Shown here one piece after another: positions 7,601 to 17,164 of a stretch of 30,000 nucleotides of DNA. The position numbers and the translations under genes were made by a program. The DNA comes from Symbiodinium natans. Its lineage: Eukaryota; Sar; Dinophyceae; Suessiales; Symbiodiniaceae. The stretch lies in NCBI GenBank assembly GCA_905221605.1, contig CAJNDS010000735.1:5001-35000 (forward strand), written 5' to 3'. The number at the start of each line of letters is the position of its first letter. Position 1 is the stretch's first letter. A model generated the notes under the pieces. The model did no database searches and was not told the origin of the DNA. It worked only from the letters and a program-made list of their open reading frames with translations.

Positions 7601-8031
7601 TCATGGACAAGCACCCAGCACTTGATGTTCTTGTCCGAACCTTGCCTCAGCTGGCTGCCTCCGCAGCCTACTGCTGGGCATGCGGCTTGGGCTGCATTGT
7701 GCGTGACGCAGACGTGGGCTGGTCCCTCGTCGGGCTTGGTGTCGTGGCCTATGTTGCTGTTATTGCAGACGAAGTTGTCTACGTCTGCGAGCACATCAGG
7801 ACCACGTCGCAGCCATGGATTAAAGGAGCAAGCATCATCATTAAAGAAATCATGTTTGTGGCTTACCTCGCCGTCTATCTGCTGGGTAGCTGGGGCATTG
7901 TCAGCTCTTATGCGTGCCAGCTATTCTACGGCATCGCAGATGTCAGTCACCTTGTGGTGTTGTCAGCGCTTCTCTTTGTATATTGGACCCTCGATGATCC
8001 CAAGCTGACGAGTGCAGACCACCGGGATTGA
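7601..8031 (+). CDS. Rhodopsin-like protein, helices D-G and stop; retinal lysine missing
   Basis: The last exon encodes 143 residues from ATG at 7603 to TGA at 8029-8031. Four hydrophobic stretches follow in order: LPQLAASAAYCWACGLGCIV (helix D), SLVGLGVVAYVAVIADEVVY (E), IMFVAYLAVYLLGSWGIVSS (F) and IADVSHLVVLSALLFVYW (G). Helix F has the Y-L-L-G-S-x-G pattern that matches W-L-I-G-S-E-G of bacteriorhodopsin. Helix G keeps D212-V-S but reads D-V-S-H-L where bacteriorhodopsin has D-V-S-A-K216, so the Schiff-base lysine is Leu and no other Lys lies in the helix. The product is a type-1 rhodopsin fold that probably cannot bind retinal covalently. The total protein is about 270 residues, the usual size. 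Function unknown. Confidence 0.85.
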
Positions 8032-8335
8032 GATCACCATCGTTTGCCGTGGCAGCGCCATTGCCTTCAACGGCAAAGCAAGCCTAAGCGTGGAATCCAT
8101 GAAGGCAGCACATGGTTGGCATGATCTGAATGCTATGTGGGGGGGGTTACCGAAAACAAGAGACTCCTAATTTTGTCCCCCCAAATGGTTGGATTCCTTT
8201 ATCGTAAGGGCTTAGGTGCCCCTAATTTCGGAAGCTCCCCCGTGTGATGAGTTGGTGCTCTCTTCGGAGCGGTACAACAGTTCACCTAATTTGTTGGGGC
8301 AAATGAAGCTGCAACATCCAATGTTCGACGTCTAC

Positions 8336-8564
8336 TATAGGGGTTGGAATAATTACTAATAGTATTCACTCCTGGTCCCTATATAAGTACCCAGAGACTC
8401 CAAAACCCCTTAACTAAGGAATATGCCTTAAATCATATTAGGGTTCCTATTATAATTTAAGGTATATTCCTTAATTCAGGGGTTTTGGAGTCTCTGGGTA
8501 TATACTAGAATAACCCCCCCCCCCCAAAAAAAAAAACCCTGTTCTACTTTTTAAGACCCCTATA
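8336..8564. mobile_element. MITE-like element, TATAGGGGTC family, with nested hairpin
   Basis: Left end TATAGGGGTTGGAATAATTA, right end AGACCCCTATA. The terminal TATA may be the target duplication. Related copies lie at 20918-21020 and 26237-26325, sharing GGAATA near the left and an AACCTGTTCTA-like segment near the right. This copy is interrupted by a long hairpin at 8388-8500. It lies 300 bp after the rhodopsin stop, possibly in the 3' UTR. Confidence 0.7.
8388..8500. repeat. Long inverted repeat, about 46-bp arms
   Basis: The left arm begins TACCCAGAGACTCCAAAACC and the right arm ends GGTTTTGGAGTCTCTGGGTA. The inner parts (TTAACTAAGGAATATGCCTT and its near-complement) also pair, with a loop of about 20 bases. 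It looks like a separate small element inserted into the 8336-8564 element. Confidence 0.85.
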
Positions 8565-9036
8565 TAACTGCGTCCTACATGCTGTTTCAACATTTTAGTA
8601 GTTTCCGCTGCCATTGTACAGTTGTTCTGGCACAGATTGTGCTTTGGATGCAACACACGTCGTTGTCTATGCGCCGGTGCTGGGGTAGCTATAGTTTACA
8701 CTCTGGCTGACCACAAATACCCATGAACTCAAGAGGCACTACCTCTTCATTGGGCTTTTTGCATCCTATAGGTCTGGCCTAAACGAGGTCCCCCATTCCC
8801 TACTAACCAGCAGTAAGTCGTGCACACCAGCTCCTTCGTTCGACCCGCCCCCCAAAGCCTTAACAGCTACGTGTAGGGCCTTGAGAACCTCTGAACCCTA
8901 AACCCTAAACCCTAAACCCTGAACCCTGAACCCTAAACCCTAAACCCTAAACCCTAAACCCTGAACCCTAAACCCTAAACCCTAAACCCCACACCCCACA
9001 CCCTAAATCTCAAACCCCAAACCCTAAACCCCAAAG
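8565..9036. repeat. Intergenic or intronic, with a CCCTAAA array
   Basis: 8565-8890 shows no gene I can recognise. CCCTAAA units with CCCTGAA, CCCCACA and CCCTAAAT variants fill 8893-9033 and lead to the acceptor of the first kinase-gene exon I can assign. Promoter elements are not recognisable, as usual for dinoflagellates. Confidence 0.7.
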
Positions 9037-9117
9037 CTTGCGATCAGCGTGGGCAGGATGACGCACAGCAACTTCTTGGTCAGAGGTGCCGCCTTCTACA
9101 ACCTGCGGGGGGGCCAG
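9037..9117 (+). CDS. Kinase gene, N-terminal exon a (unknown domain)
   Basis: Twenty-seven codons after AG at 9036: LAISVGRMTHSNFLVRGAAF then YNLRGGQ, ending at a GT donor at 9118, phase 0. No family recognised. It is assigned to the kinase gene because its phases chain without a break through the exons at 9235, 9881 and 9942. Confidence 0.5.
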
Positions 9118-9234
9118 GTCTGGGGTCATTTTGGGTGGTTTAGGGCTTAGGGTTTAGGTTTAGGGTTTTGGGTCGAAGGTCTTGCTCAGTGAAACTGAAA
9201 CCTTCAACCCCCCCAAAACCCTCGTACTGCTGAG
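9118..9234 (+). repeat. 117-bp GT-AG intron with TTTAGGG units
   Basis: GTCTGGGGTC... then TTTAGGGCTTAGGGTTTAGG (9138-9172), ending CGTACTGCTGAG. The smaller of the ordinary introns in this gene. Confidence 0.65.
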
Positions 9235-9598
9235 ATTTACGTGCCTCTTTCTGGCCATACCAGCCCAGCGTTTGTTTCTTGGGCGCCCGTGGCCTACGCC
9301 GCATTGGTGGCGTGCGAGAACGAGGTCAGCCTGACTGACCTCCGCTGGGATCTTTACTCGCACGAAACACTTCAGGGTTTTGTGCCGGCTTGGATGCCTC
9401 GGCACGACAACCGTTTGCTGGTCAGCTACGCTATTGCGGTGCCGGCCACGCAACTTGCGGCGTTGGAGCGAGTCGGGCGGGGTGCGGCAGACCTTTTCTG
9501 GAGGCTGCCGTCCCCGTTCGCGATCAACGCTCCGCTGAACTTTGGATTGGAGGAAGAGCCTTCTGTTTTTGAGTGGCTGCCCCTACTGGCGCTGTTTG
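9235..9598 (+). CDS. Kinase gene, N-terminal exon b (unknown domain)
   Basis: The largest exon of the gene, 121 codons plus one base. It begins IYVPLSGHTSPAFVSWAPVA, contains ACENEVSLTDLRWDLYSH and AIAVPATQLAALERVGRG, and ends FEWLPLLALF before a GC donor (TTTG|GCAACC, 9599). GC-rich third positions and the amino-acid mix look like real coding sequence. I recognise no domain; a regulatory region upstream of the catalytic domain is the natural guess. It could instead belong to a separate gene ending before 9942. Confidence 0.6.
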
Positions 9599-9709
9599 GC
9601 AACCCTAAACCCTAAACCCGAAACCCTCAGCTCTAAACCCTAAGCCCTAAGCCCTAAGCCCTAAGCCCTAAGACCTAAGACCTAAGCCCTAAGCCCTAAG
9701 CCCTAAGCC

Positions 9710-9740
<31 letters not shown>

Positions 9741-9880
9741 TACCCTAAAGCCCTCAACCCTAAGCCCTAAACTCTTTTTTTGGCTTTTTTCTTGGAGGAG
9801 GGGGGATTAGGGTTTTGGAGTTTGAAGGCCTCAACTTGCCTCCCACAGATCTAAAACCGACCCAATGTTTTTTCTTTCAG
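9599..9880 (+). repeat. GC-AG intron filled with CCCTAAA, CCCTAAG and CCCTCAA
   Basis: C-strand units run from 9601 to 9773. Blocks are sorted by type: CCCTAAA first, then about ten CCCTAAG, then five CCCTCAA. A pyrimidine tract and TTTTTTCTTTCAG make the best acceptor in the window. Confidence 0.7.
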
Positions 9881-9895
9881 GTTGCCGGTTTGAGG
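9881..9895 (+). CDS. Kinase gene, proposed 15-nt micro-exon
   Basis: GT TGC CGG TTT GAG after the strong acceptor TTTCTTTCAG. It takes phase 1 and gives phase 0, adding G-C-R-F-E, and the next bases GCTTTG form a GC donor. Supported by acceptor quality and phase only. Confidence 0.4.
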
Positions 9896-9941
9896 CTTTG
9901 GGTTTAGGGTTTAGGGGTTTTGGGGTTAGTTTCCTCAGCAG
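9896..9941 (+). repeat. 46-nt intron made almost wholly of telomere-like repeat
   Basis: GCTTTGGGTTTAGGGTTTAG then GGGTTTTGGGGTTAG followed by TTTCCTCAGCAG. The first 35 bases are TTTAGGG-type units and the last 11 provide the acceptor. If the two flanking exons are right, it is near the lower size limit of introns. Confidence 0.45.
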
Positions 9942-10010
9942 AGGGCGAAGTCTAGAATTTTGGGGAAGCGATTCTCGGTCTACCACATGGGTCGAAGACA
10001 AGACGGTGAA
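9942..10010 (+). CDS. AGC-type kinase, beta1-beta2 (glycine loop) exon
   Basis: Twenty-three codons read RAKSRILGKRFSVYHMGRRQ then DGE, with a GT donor at 10011. R-I-L-G-K-x-F-S-V-Y followed by R-R-x-D-G-E resembles the first two strands of a protein kinase (R-I-L-G-x-G-x-F-G-x-V-x and the G-E turn). The nucleotide loop is degenerate, with only the first glycine kept (G-K-R-F-S instead of G-x-G-x-x-G). It ends in phase 0 and joins the A-x-K exon at 10774. Confidence 0.6.
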
Positions 10011-10773
10011 GTTGTATCGTTCTGCAGGAGTTCAGGCAACAGGGGCGCAAGCCTAGACCCTAAACCCTGAACCCTGAACCCTAAACCCTAAACCCTAAAC
10101 CCTAAACCCTAAACCCTAAACCCTAAACCCTAAACCCTAAACCCTAAACCCTAAACCCTAAACCCTAAACCCTAAACCCTAAACCCAAACCCTAAATGCA
10201 CCTCTAAGATGTCCCTAAGCCCTCTAAACCCGAAACCCCAACGCGGACGCTAGAGGCCCTGATCCTTGTACCCTCAGCAACGTGGGGGCTGAAGGGCTGG
10301 GTTTAGGGTTTAGGGTTTAGGGTTTAGGGTTTAGGGTTTAGGGTTAGGGTTTAGGGTTTAGGGTTTAGGGTTTGGGGTCTGGGGTTTAGGGTTTAGGGTT
10401 TAGGGTCTAGGGTCTAGGGTCTAGGGTCTAGGGTTTAGGGTTTAGTAGGGGTCTGAATCCAAAGTATCCCTCAAATCGGTGGCTTTAACTCAAGCGGTTT
10501 AGGGCTTAGGGGTTAGGGTTTAGAGTTCAGAGGGTGCTAAGAATTGTGACTTCAGGTTGCCTGTATGCCCAAGCCCCAAACCTTTGGGAAGATTCGCGTC
10601 TGAAAGCCGAAGGCCTTGCGACGAGGGGTGGAATGTTTCGGTGCAAGATTCTGAACACGAGGACTAGGACCCAGAGTTCCTTCTTTCTTTTGGTACTTTG
10701 GGTCTAGCGGAACAGTTACAGGGTTTATAGGGCTTGTATGGCTTGTGGTTCAGGGAGGGTGCTGATACCGCAG
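10011..10773 (+). repeat. Kinase intron: CCCTAAA array then TTTAGGG array
   Basis: C-strand units at 10057-10198 are followed by G-strand units at 10299-10445, including a block of four TCTAGGG variants near 10405-10435. The rest (10446-10773) has scattered degenerate units and no convincing exon; the frame GLATRGGMFRC near 10612 was considered for the glycine loop and dropped. Confidence 0.8.
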
Positions 10774-10796
10774 GCACTGGCAGCCAAGAAACTCGG
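10774..10796 (+). CDS. AGC-type kinase, beta3 exon with catalytic Lys
   Basis: After GATACCGCAG the 23-nt exon reads ALAAKKL plus two bases, ending at a GT donor (CTCGG|GTGGAG). A-A-K fits the V-A-I-K motif of strand beta3, whose Lys holds ATP phosphates. Phase 0 in, phase 2 out, matching both neighbours. Confidence 0.55.
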
Positions 10797-11071
10797 GTGG
10801 AGGTCTACTGCAGGCGTTCTCAGAACCTGAACCCTAAAACCTGAAATCCGAACCCCTAAGCCCTAAGCCCTAAGCCCTAAGCCCTAAGCCCTAAGCCCTA
10901 AGCCCTAAGCCCTAAGCCCTAAGCCCTAAGCCCTAAGCCCTAAGCCCTAAGCCCTAAGCCCTAAGCCCTAAGCCCTAAGCCCTAAGCCAAAGTTCCAACT
11001 GTCGCGCTCCGACGGTCCAAGGCGCACGAGCGTCGAATTCCTCATGGAGGCTGTCAGGAGCTCGGATGCAG
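10797..11071 (+). repeat. Kinase intron with about 18 CCCTAAG units
   Basis: A nearly pure block of CCCTAAG (rather than CCCTAAA) runs from 10855 to 10987. The acceptor is CTCGGATGCAG. An alternative acceptor at 11021 opens a frame (VEFLMEAVRSS) that hits a stop at 11077 and has weaker kinase likeness. Confidence 0.75.
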
Positions 11072-11112
11072 AGACTTTGAGTTTTTGAGACTGCGTGAAG
11101 TGAAGCATTCAG
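11072..11112 (+). CDS. AGC-type kinase, helix alphaC exon
   Basis: In phase with the beta3 exon the frame reads DFEFLRLREVKHS. L-R-x-V-x-H at the end of helix C is typical of kinases (..L..V.HP). The Glu that would pair with the beta3 Lys is one of the two near its centre. The donor is GA (TTCAG|GACCCC). The boundaries rest on phase and motif. Confidence 0.5.
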
Positions 11113-12295
11113 GACCCCCAGCCTTGGCTACGGGTTGGGGCCTAAACCCTAAACCCTAAACCCTAAATCCTAAACCCCAAACCCCTAAACCCCTAAACCC
11201 CTAAACCCCTAAACCCCTAAACCCCTAAACCCCTAAACCCCTAAACCCCTAAACCCCTAAACCCCTAAACCCCTCAACCCCTAAAAACCCCCAAACCCCA
11301 AACCCCTAAACCCCTAAACCCCTAAACCCCTAACCCCTAAACCAAAACCCCTAAAAAACCCCAAACCCCCCTAACCCTAACCCCTAAACCCCCTAACCCC
11401 TAAACCCCTAAACCCTTAAACCCCTAAACCCAAAACCCCTAAACCCCTAAACCCCTAAACCCCTAAACCCCTAACCCCTAAACCCCTAAACCCCTAACCC
11501 CAAACCCCAACCAAACCCCAAACCCTAACCCTAACCCCAAACCCGCAAGACCAGGCTAAAAACAAATTGTTTGTTTTTCAATCTGAACTTGTAATTTCGA
11601 TAGGGAAAAAAAGCGCACTTCCTCCACCCACCCACCCCCCACCACCCCCCCCACCCCCCCACCACCACCACCACCACACCACCCCACCACCCCACCACCC
11701 CACCACCCCACCCCCACCCCCCACCACCCCACCACCCCACCACCCCACCACCCACCACCCCCCGCCCCCCACCCTACCCCCCACCCCAAACACCCCCCAC
11801 ACCATCCCTTCCCCTGCCCAAGAGGGACATCAGGCACTTCGGCAGGGCTTCCAGAGGGGCATCCAAGCCAAGGGCCCTTAGAGATCCGAGACCAAATCCT
11901 TACAGGGTTAAGGGTTAGGGTTTAGGGTTTAGGGGTTTAGGGTTTAGGTTTAGGTTTAGGGTTTAGGGTTTAGGGTTTAGGGTCATTCGAAAGCAAAAGA
12001 ACAAACTGGTCAATACCCGGTCAAAACCCCGGACACAAACCCAAGACAATTTCTATAAACCCTAAGCTCTGAACCTCTGCGCTTCGGGGCTCTTCACTCC
12101 CAGAAGGCATTCCAACCCTAAACCCTAAACCCTCAACCCTTAAGCCCTAAGCCCTAAGCCCTAAGCCCTAAACCCTAACCCTAAACCCTAAACCCTAAAC
12201 CCTAAACCCTAAAGCCCTAAAACCCTAAACCCTAAAGCCCTAGCCCTAAGCCCTAAACCCTAAAGAACCATCAAACATCCCCTGCCGTGGCTGAG
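11113..12295 (+). repeat. Kinase intron(s): CCCCTAAA array, C-rich tract, TTTAGGG, CCCTAAA
   Basis: The 8-mer CCCCTAAA dominates 11145-11545. A CCACCCC tract fills 11625-11800, G-strand units lie at 11903-11984 and C-strand units at 12116-12265. About 20 residues of beta4-beta5 must be encoded somewhere in here between two phase-1 sites; I could not identify that exon. Confidence 0.75.
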
Positions 12296-12357
12296 GCCAT
12301 GGTGGCGAGCTCCGCGATGTCTACGGGGAGAACAAGCTGTGGGGCCCGAGCGCCCAG
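12296..12357 (+). CDS. AGC-type kinase, hinge / subdomain V exon
   Basis: After GCTGAG the frame reads GHGGELRDVYGENKLWGPSA then Q, ending at CAG|GTTTGG in phase 0. G-G-E-L followed by a short helix is the hinge and helix D of kinases. The donor GT is itself the first base pair of a TTTGGGG/TTTAGGG array. Confidence 0.75.
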
Positions 12358-14962
12358 GTTTGGGGTTTAGGTTTAGGGCTTAGGGTTTAGGGTTTAGTAA
12401 ATTTGGGTTTAGGAAATTTAGGGTTTAGGGTTTAGGGTGTAGGGTTTCGGGTTTAGGGTTTGGGGTTTAGGGTTTAGGGTGTTTAGGGTTCAGGGTTTAG
12501 GGTTGACCCGGATGTCGTGGCAATTACAGAATGGGGTGGCATGACCCCGCCCCGGCTCAAAACAAGCCTTCAAACCAGCCAGAACGAAAGCTGTCCCACT
12601 GACAACCCCCCCCCAAAACCCACCCCGGTTCCTGATTTCCAGTGAGTTGAGGGTTCAGAGTTCAGGGTTTAGGGCTTCGGGCTTAGAGTTTCAGTGGTTG
12701 TTGGAGGAGGGCAGTGGAAGGCTTTTGGGGTCTTTACTTTGAAAGTTCATCGGAGCTACAAACAACTAGGGCTCTAAGCACCCAGAAAGAAGGCCAGCTA
12801 GAACCACAGGTACGTCACTTGCCAACCCCAGAACTAGCTACCCATGGCCAAGTAGGGTTCGGGATCTAGGCCGGTAAGCCCTAAACCCTAAACCCTAAAC
12901 CCTAAACCCTAAATCCTAAACCCTAAGCCCTAAACCCGGTCGATGCTCTGGTCGGGTTTGGTTGAGGGTGTATTTGAAGGATCCCCGACTTCCACAGTAT
13001 CGGAGCCCCCTACACCCGGTTTGGGGTTTAGGGTTTAGGGTTTAGGGTTTAGGGTTTAGGGTTTAGGGTTTAGGGTTTAGGGTTTAGGGTTTAGGGTTTA
13101 GGGTTTAGGCTTTACTTAGGCTTTAGGGTTTAGGGTTTAGGGTTTAGGGTTTAGGGTTTAGGGTTTAGGGTTTAGGGTTTAGGGTTTATTGTTTAGGGTT
13201 TAGGGTTTAGAGTTCCCTGAACCCTGAACCCCGACCACTCTCAAGACCCCAAACCCGGTTTCGGTTTGGGGTGGACGGTCTATGAGTTTAAGGGCTTAGG
13301 GTTCAGGGTTCACTGTAGGGTTTAGGGTTTTTTAGGGTTTCGGGTTTAGGGTTTCGGGTATAGGGTATAGGGTTTAGTGTTTAGGGATTTGGGACCAGGG
13401 CCATGAGGGCGACGATAGAGGGGCTCTTTGATGGCACCCTGGTTGCAAGGTGCTCTACACCATAAAGGGGCCTGAATAGTTAGAATGGGGCATTCGGGGG
13501 GGGGGGGGGTATTATCGTATAATTACAAAGAGAGTATAAGGGAAGATGATTAGTAACTAAACCTTAAAACCCTGGGTTATATCACGGCTTGTGCTTGAGC
13601 TCACCGCAAGCCGAGGTCAAGCTGACCTGGTTCGCTTCCACACGGCGTGCGCCGTGCGGGGGCATAGTGCCGGGCTTTGGGTTTGGGCTTCATGGTTCTC
13701 GACAGGCAGGTATATGGTATAGGGTTTAGGGTTTGGGGTTTAGGGTTATGGGCCCTTATTATGGCCCCTTACCTCCGTTTAAAGGGTTCTGAAGTATGGG
13801 CCCTTGGGTGTTTTTTGGGTATACAAGGGGCATGTAAGAGGTCCCTTTTTAAAGGCAATACTAATGGACCGTGTATCTAGCCTGAGAGGTTCGGAATCAT
13901 CGTCAGTTCCCCATGTAGCCTAAATCCAGATCCGGGGATGCCAATAGATGTGGTAATGGTGTGGGATTTGGCTTCAGGATCTTTGAGTGAGGGCTATAAA
14001 TGTTCAGAGCCCAGGATTCAGCAAGGGTTTCAGATTGGGGGATCTAGGAAGTAGAGCTTAAGAGCTGAGGTTGTAGACCGTTCACTTGTCTGTTGTTGGG
14101 CCTGGGATTAATTGGGTTCGTTCATCTTGGGTTTAGGGTTTAGGGTTTAGGGTTTAGGGCTTAGGGAAGATGATTTCGAATGTCGGGCTTGCAGCGAATC
14201 ACTCCAGTGGTGTTTTGAGCCGTGAGGCTTCGACGATGTCTATAACATGTTCAATTAGAAGTTTAGGGTTTAGGGTTTAGGGTTTAGGGTTTAGGGTTTA
14301 GGGTTTAGGGTTTAGGGTTTAGGGTGGCCGCGTTTTCCTTAGCTTCTACTCTCTCGCTTTCCAAGACCAGAGTCTTTGCAGACACTTTTTTCTCTGGCCT
14401 TTTGTCAACAGCCGATCCAATGTTGTGCTGAAAGAACTGAGGTGTTTGGCACCACAAGTTCTTACAGAGTTTAGGGTTTAGGGTTTAGGTTTAAGGTATA
14501 GGGTTTAGGGTTTAGGGTTTAGGGTTTAGGGTTTAGGGTTTAGGGCTATTCAGAATTACAGCTTCATCGTTTCATGCGGAATTTTCAGAGCCAGTTTCGG
14601 GAAAGCACTTTCCCCGGGAAGTGGTTCTGATGTCGCGATGCCCCCTGCTGATGCCCACCTCCAGTCGCTGACCAAAAGTCCCTGAACCTTCAGCCCTAAA
14701 CCCGACTCGAGGTTCATGGGCAGCTATAAGTAGGGTTATAACTATGGCAGCTATACCCTATAACCTTATTCAGGGTACCTTTAACCTTCTTTATAACTAC
14801 TCAAAGCCCAAAAGTCTAAACCCTAAACCCTGAACCTTAAACCCTAAACCCTAAGCCCTGAACCCTGAACCCTGAACCCTAAACCCTAAACCCTAAACCC
14901 GAAGCCCTAAACCCTAAACCCTAAACTCTAAACCCTAAACCCTAAACCCTAAAGTCTTGAAG
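12358..14962 (+). repeat. 2.6-kb kinase intron rich in TTTAGGG, ending in CCCTAAA
   Basis: G-strand arrays: 12358-12505 (starting at the donor), 13020-13211, 13300-13390, 14128-14165, 14260-14324, 14466-14545. C-strand arrays: 12880-12940 and 14815-14955, the latter just before the acceptor. A family-2 half element (GAGGTTCATGGGCAGCTATA) lies near 14709. A 14-G run lies near 13496. Six residues of helix E (the usual F-Y-x-A-E-x) are missing from the exons on either side, so a micro-exon is probably hidden here. Confidence 0.85.
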
Positions 14963-15003
14963 TGTGACGAGGCCCGTGGCCTGGACCACCTGCACATGAG
15001 GCG
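14963..15003 (+). CDS. AGC-type kinase, helix E (subdomain VIa) exon
   Basis: After CTTGAAG the frame reads CDEARGLDHLHMRR, matching the A-E-x-x-x-x-L-x-x-L-H of helix E. The GA donor (CG|GAGGGT, 15004) in phase 2 joins exactly to the catalytic-loop exon. AG at 14971 is an alternative, shorter start. Confidence 0.75.
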
Positions 15004-16342
15004 GAGGGTTTATATAGGGTTTAGGGTTTAGGGTTTAGGGTTTAGGTTGTAGGGTTTAGGGTTTAGGGTTTAGGGTTCAGCATCTCAAGTCCAGGCATTC
15101 GCTAGTCAATCAGTGTGCTTGTGATCCGGAATTATACCCGCCCAAAGAATCCCATAACGTTAAGGCAATATAAAGTGCACTCTATCCATTCCTGGTAGGC
15201 CCTAAATTCTAAAGGCCAAAGGCTTGATGTGATGGTTTCTCACGTCACAAACGTACCTACTGAGCCACTGATGCAGTTAAGACATCAAGAAAGACGATGC
15301 AACCTGTGTCAGGTAAAGAAGTTGTTTATAACCGCATGTCTCGGTCGTTGAGAGCCAACACCGTATGCCCTAAACCTGAACCCAACGCCCATGGTAGACC
15401 CTAGACACAACCCATGCCCCGAACGCGAGCGCCCTAAACCCTGCCCCAAAGCCACTCTAGACCCTATGCCCCAAACGCTACAGCCCTAAAGCCTATGCCC
15501 TAAACCCTAGCGCCCTAGACCCTGAAAGCCCGAATCCCAAACCCTAGGGACCTAAACTCTATGCTCCAAACCCCAGGGCCTAAAACCCTATGTTCCAAAT
15601 CCGAGCCCTAAACCCTCTGCGGCCCTAAACCCTATGCCACAAACCCTCAGGCGTTAAACTCTCTGCCCACTATGCCCAAACCCTAAGGCCCAGGAAATGA
15701 CAAAACTGCCCATCAGGACACGACAAGCATATTTTCTGGTGGGCAATGGTCAAATTGGGTGGGCAAGTGTTTTGGGCGCCACCCAGCGATCCTCAACCTG
15801 AAAAATAGAAACCGTAAACCTAAACCAAACCAAGCCGGCATGTGAGTCGAAATTCATCCACCCCCTATCGTGCGATAGTACAACCTTTGGGGTTTAGGGT
15901 TTAGGGTTTAGGGTCTAGGGTTTAGGGTTTAGGGTTTAGGGGCTAAAACGCCCGGCGTTGAGCCCTCCCCTAGCCTCAAAGCCCAAGCCCTGGGCCTCAC
16001 CTCCCGAACCCAAAACCGCACCGCAGCCCCTCAACCCTCAACCCTCAACCCTGAACCCGAAACGCTAAACCCTAAACCCTAAACCCTAAACCCAAAACCC
16101 AAAACCCAAAACCCAAAACCCTAAACCCTAAACCCTAAACCCTAAACCCTAAACCCTAAACCCTAAACCCAAAACCCTAAACCCTAAACCCTAACCCCTA
16201 AACCTAAACCCTAAACCCTAAACCCTAAACCCTAAACCCTAAACCCTAAACCCTAAACCCTAAACCCGAAACCCGAAACCCGAAACCCGAAACCCGAAAC
16301 CAAACCCCTAAACCCTGAACCCCCCCTCCAAAATACCCGAAG
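15004..16342 (+). repeat. GA-AG kinase intron, TTTAGGG at the 5' end and CCCTAAA at the 3' end
   Basis: G-strand units at 15006-15080 follow the donor. 15365-15690 holds a strongly decayed C-strand array (CCCTAAACCCTATGCCC types). G-strand units return at 15887-15940, and a long C-strand array at 16028-16318 includes runs of CCCAAAA and CCCGAAA. Complementary ends could bring the two exons together. Confidence 0.85.
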
Positions 16343-16395
16343 GCACATCCTCTACCGCGACCTGAAGCCGGAGAACATGCTCCTTGACTCCCGCG
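16343..16395 (+). CDS. AGC-type kinase, catalytic loop exon (YRDLKPEN)
   Basis: The frame reads HILYRDLKPENMLLDSR. The Asp of R-D is the catalytic base and the N binds metal. Y-R-D rather than H-R-D is the hallmark of the AGC group (PKA, PKG, PKC). The donor is GTGCCTC in phase 1. This exon is certain by motif. Confidence 0.92.
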
Positions 16396-17164
16396 GTGCC
16401 TCGACCTCGAAGCCGGAGACCATATCGGGGTTTAGGGTTTAGGGTTTAGGGTTTGGGGTTTAGAGGTTTAAGGGTTTTACGGTTTTGGGGTTTTGTGTGG
16501 AGGGTTTGAGGGAATCAGGGTTTTGGGTTTTAGGGTCTTAGGGTTGAGGGCCTCAGGGCTTTGCGAGGGTTTAGGGTTTTCTTGGGGGTTAGGGGCCAAT
16601 CTGCTGAACGCAACTTCGTGAAGCGCTAGGGTTCTGCTTGGTCTTAAACGCTGAACTACCTCGATGTCGTGTTCATTTTGGCTTAATCCGCTGAACCCCC
16701 CACCTTCGCTCTGCTTGTCGGGCGGCACTGTGAGTGGCCATGGTGGCCGCCGGGTGTTTAAGTATCCAAAGGGTTTAGGGTTTAGGGTTGAGGGTTTAGG
16801 GTTAGTTTAGGGTATAGGGTTCAGGGTTCAAGGTCCTCCTCTCTTACGTCAAGTCGCTTCGAAGATAGCCCCCCCCCCCCCCTTCACGAAGAGGGCTTAG
16901 GGTGTAGGGTTTAGGGTTTAGGGTTTAGGGTTTAGGGTTTAGGGTTTAGGGTTTAGGGCCTCCTCCCCCCACCCCACAGCCACAGCCGCTACATCTAAGT
17001 GTTTAGGGGGGGGTTACGGTAGGAGCTCCTATCAACTGATGTGAATCGAAACCGGGGCACCCTTCACCACGTTTAGGGTTTAGGGTTTAGGGTTTAGGGT
17101 TTAGGGTTTAGGGTTTAGGGTTTAGGGTTTAGGGTTTAGGGTTTAGGGTTTGAACCAAGCAGAG
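16396..17164 (+). repeat. Kinase intron with four TTTAGGG arrays and an exon-like duplicate at its start
   Basis: The first bases (16402-16425, CGACCTCGAAGCCGGAGACC) nearly repeat the exon sequence at 16358-16380 (CGACCTGAAGCCGGAGAACA). G-strand arrays follow at 16428-16465, 16770-16830, 16896-16957 and 17070-17152. The frame on the minus strand at 16477-16728 is not supported. Confidence 0.85.

Noticed and set aside
10600-10690. Frame GLATRGGMFRCKILN as the kinase glycine loop
   Set aside because: The exon at 9942-10010 fits the loop better and chains in phase with both neighbours; this frame lacks the G-x-G-x-x-G pattern.
11022-11064. Frame VEFLMEAVRSS as kinase helix C
   Set aside because: It also fits the phase of the beta3 exon, but the exon at 11072 gives the more typical L-R-x-V-x-H ending; kept only as an alternative.
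11531-11881. Glycine/tryptophan-rich and proline/histidine-rich frames
   Set aside because: They translate a CCACCCC low-complexity tract in an intron; no motif and no splice logic.
13454-13560. A fourth TATAGGGGTC element (AAAGGGGCCTGAATAGTTAG)
   Set aside because: The left end is only similar and no matching right end was found.
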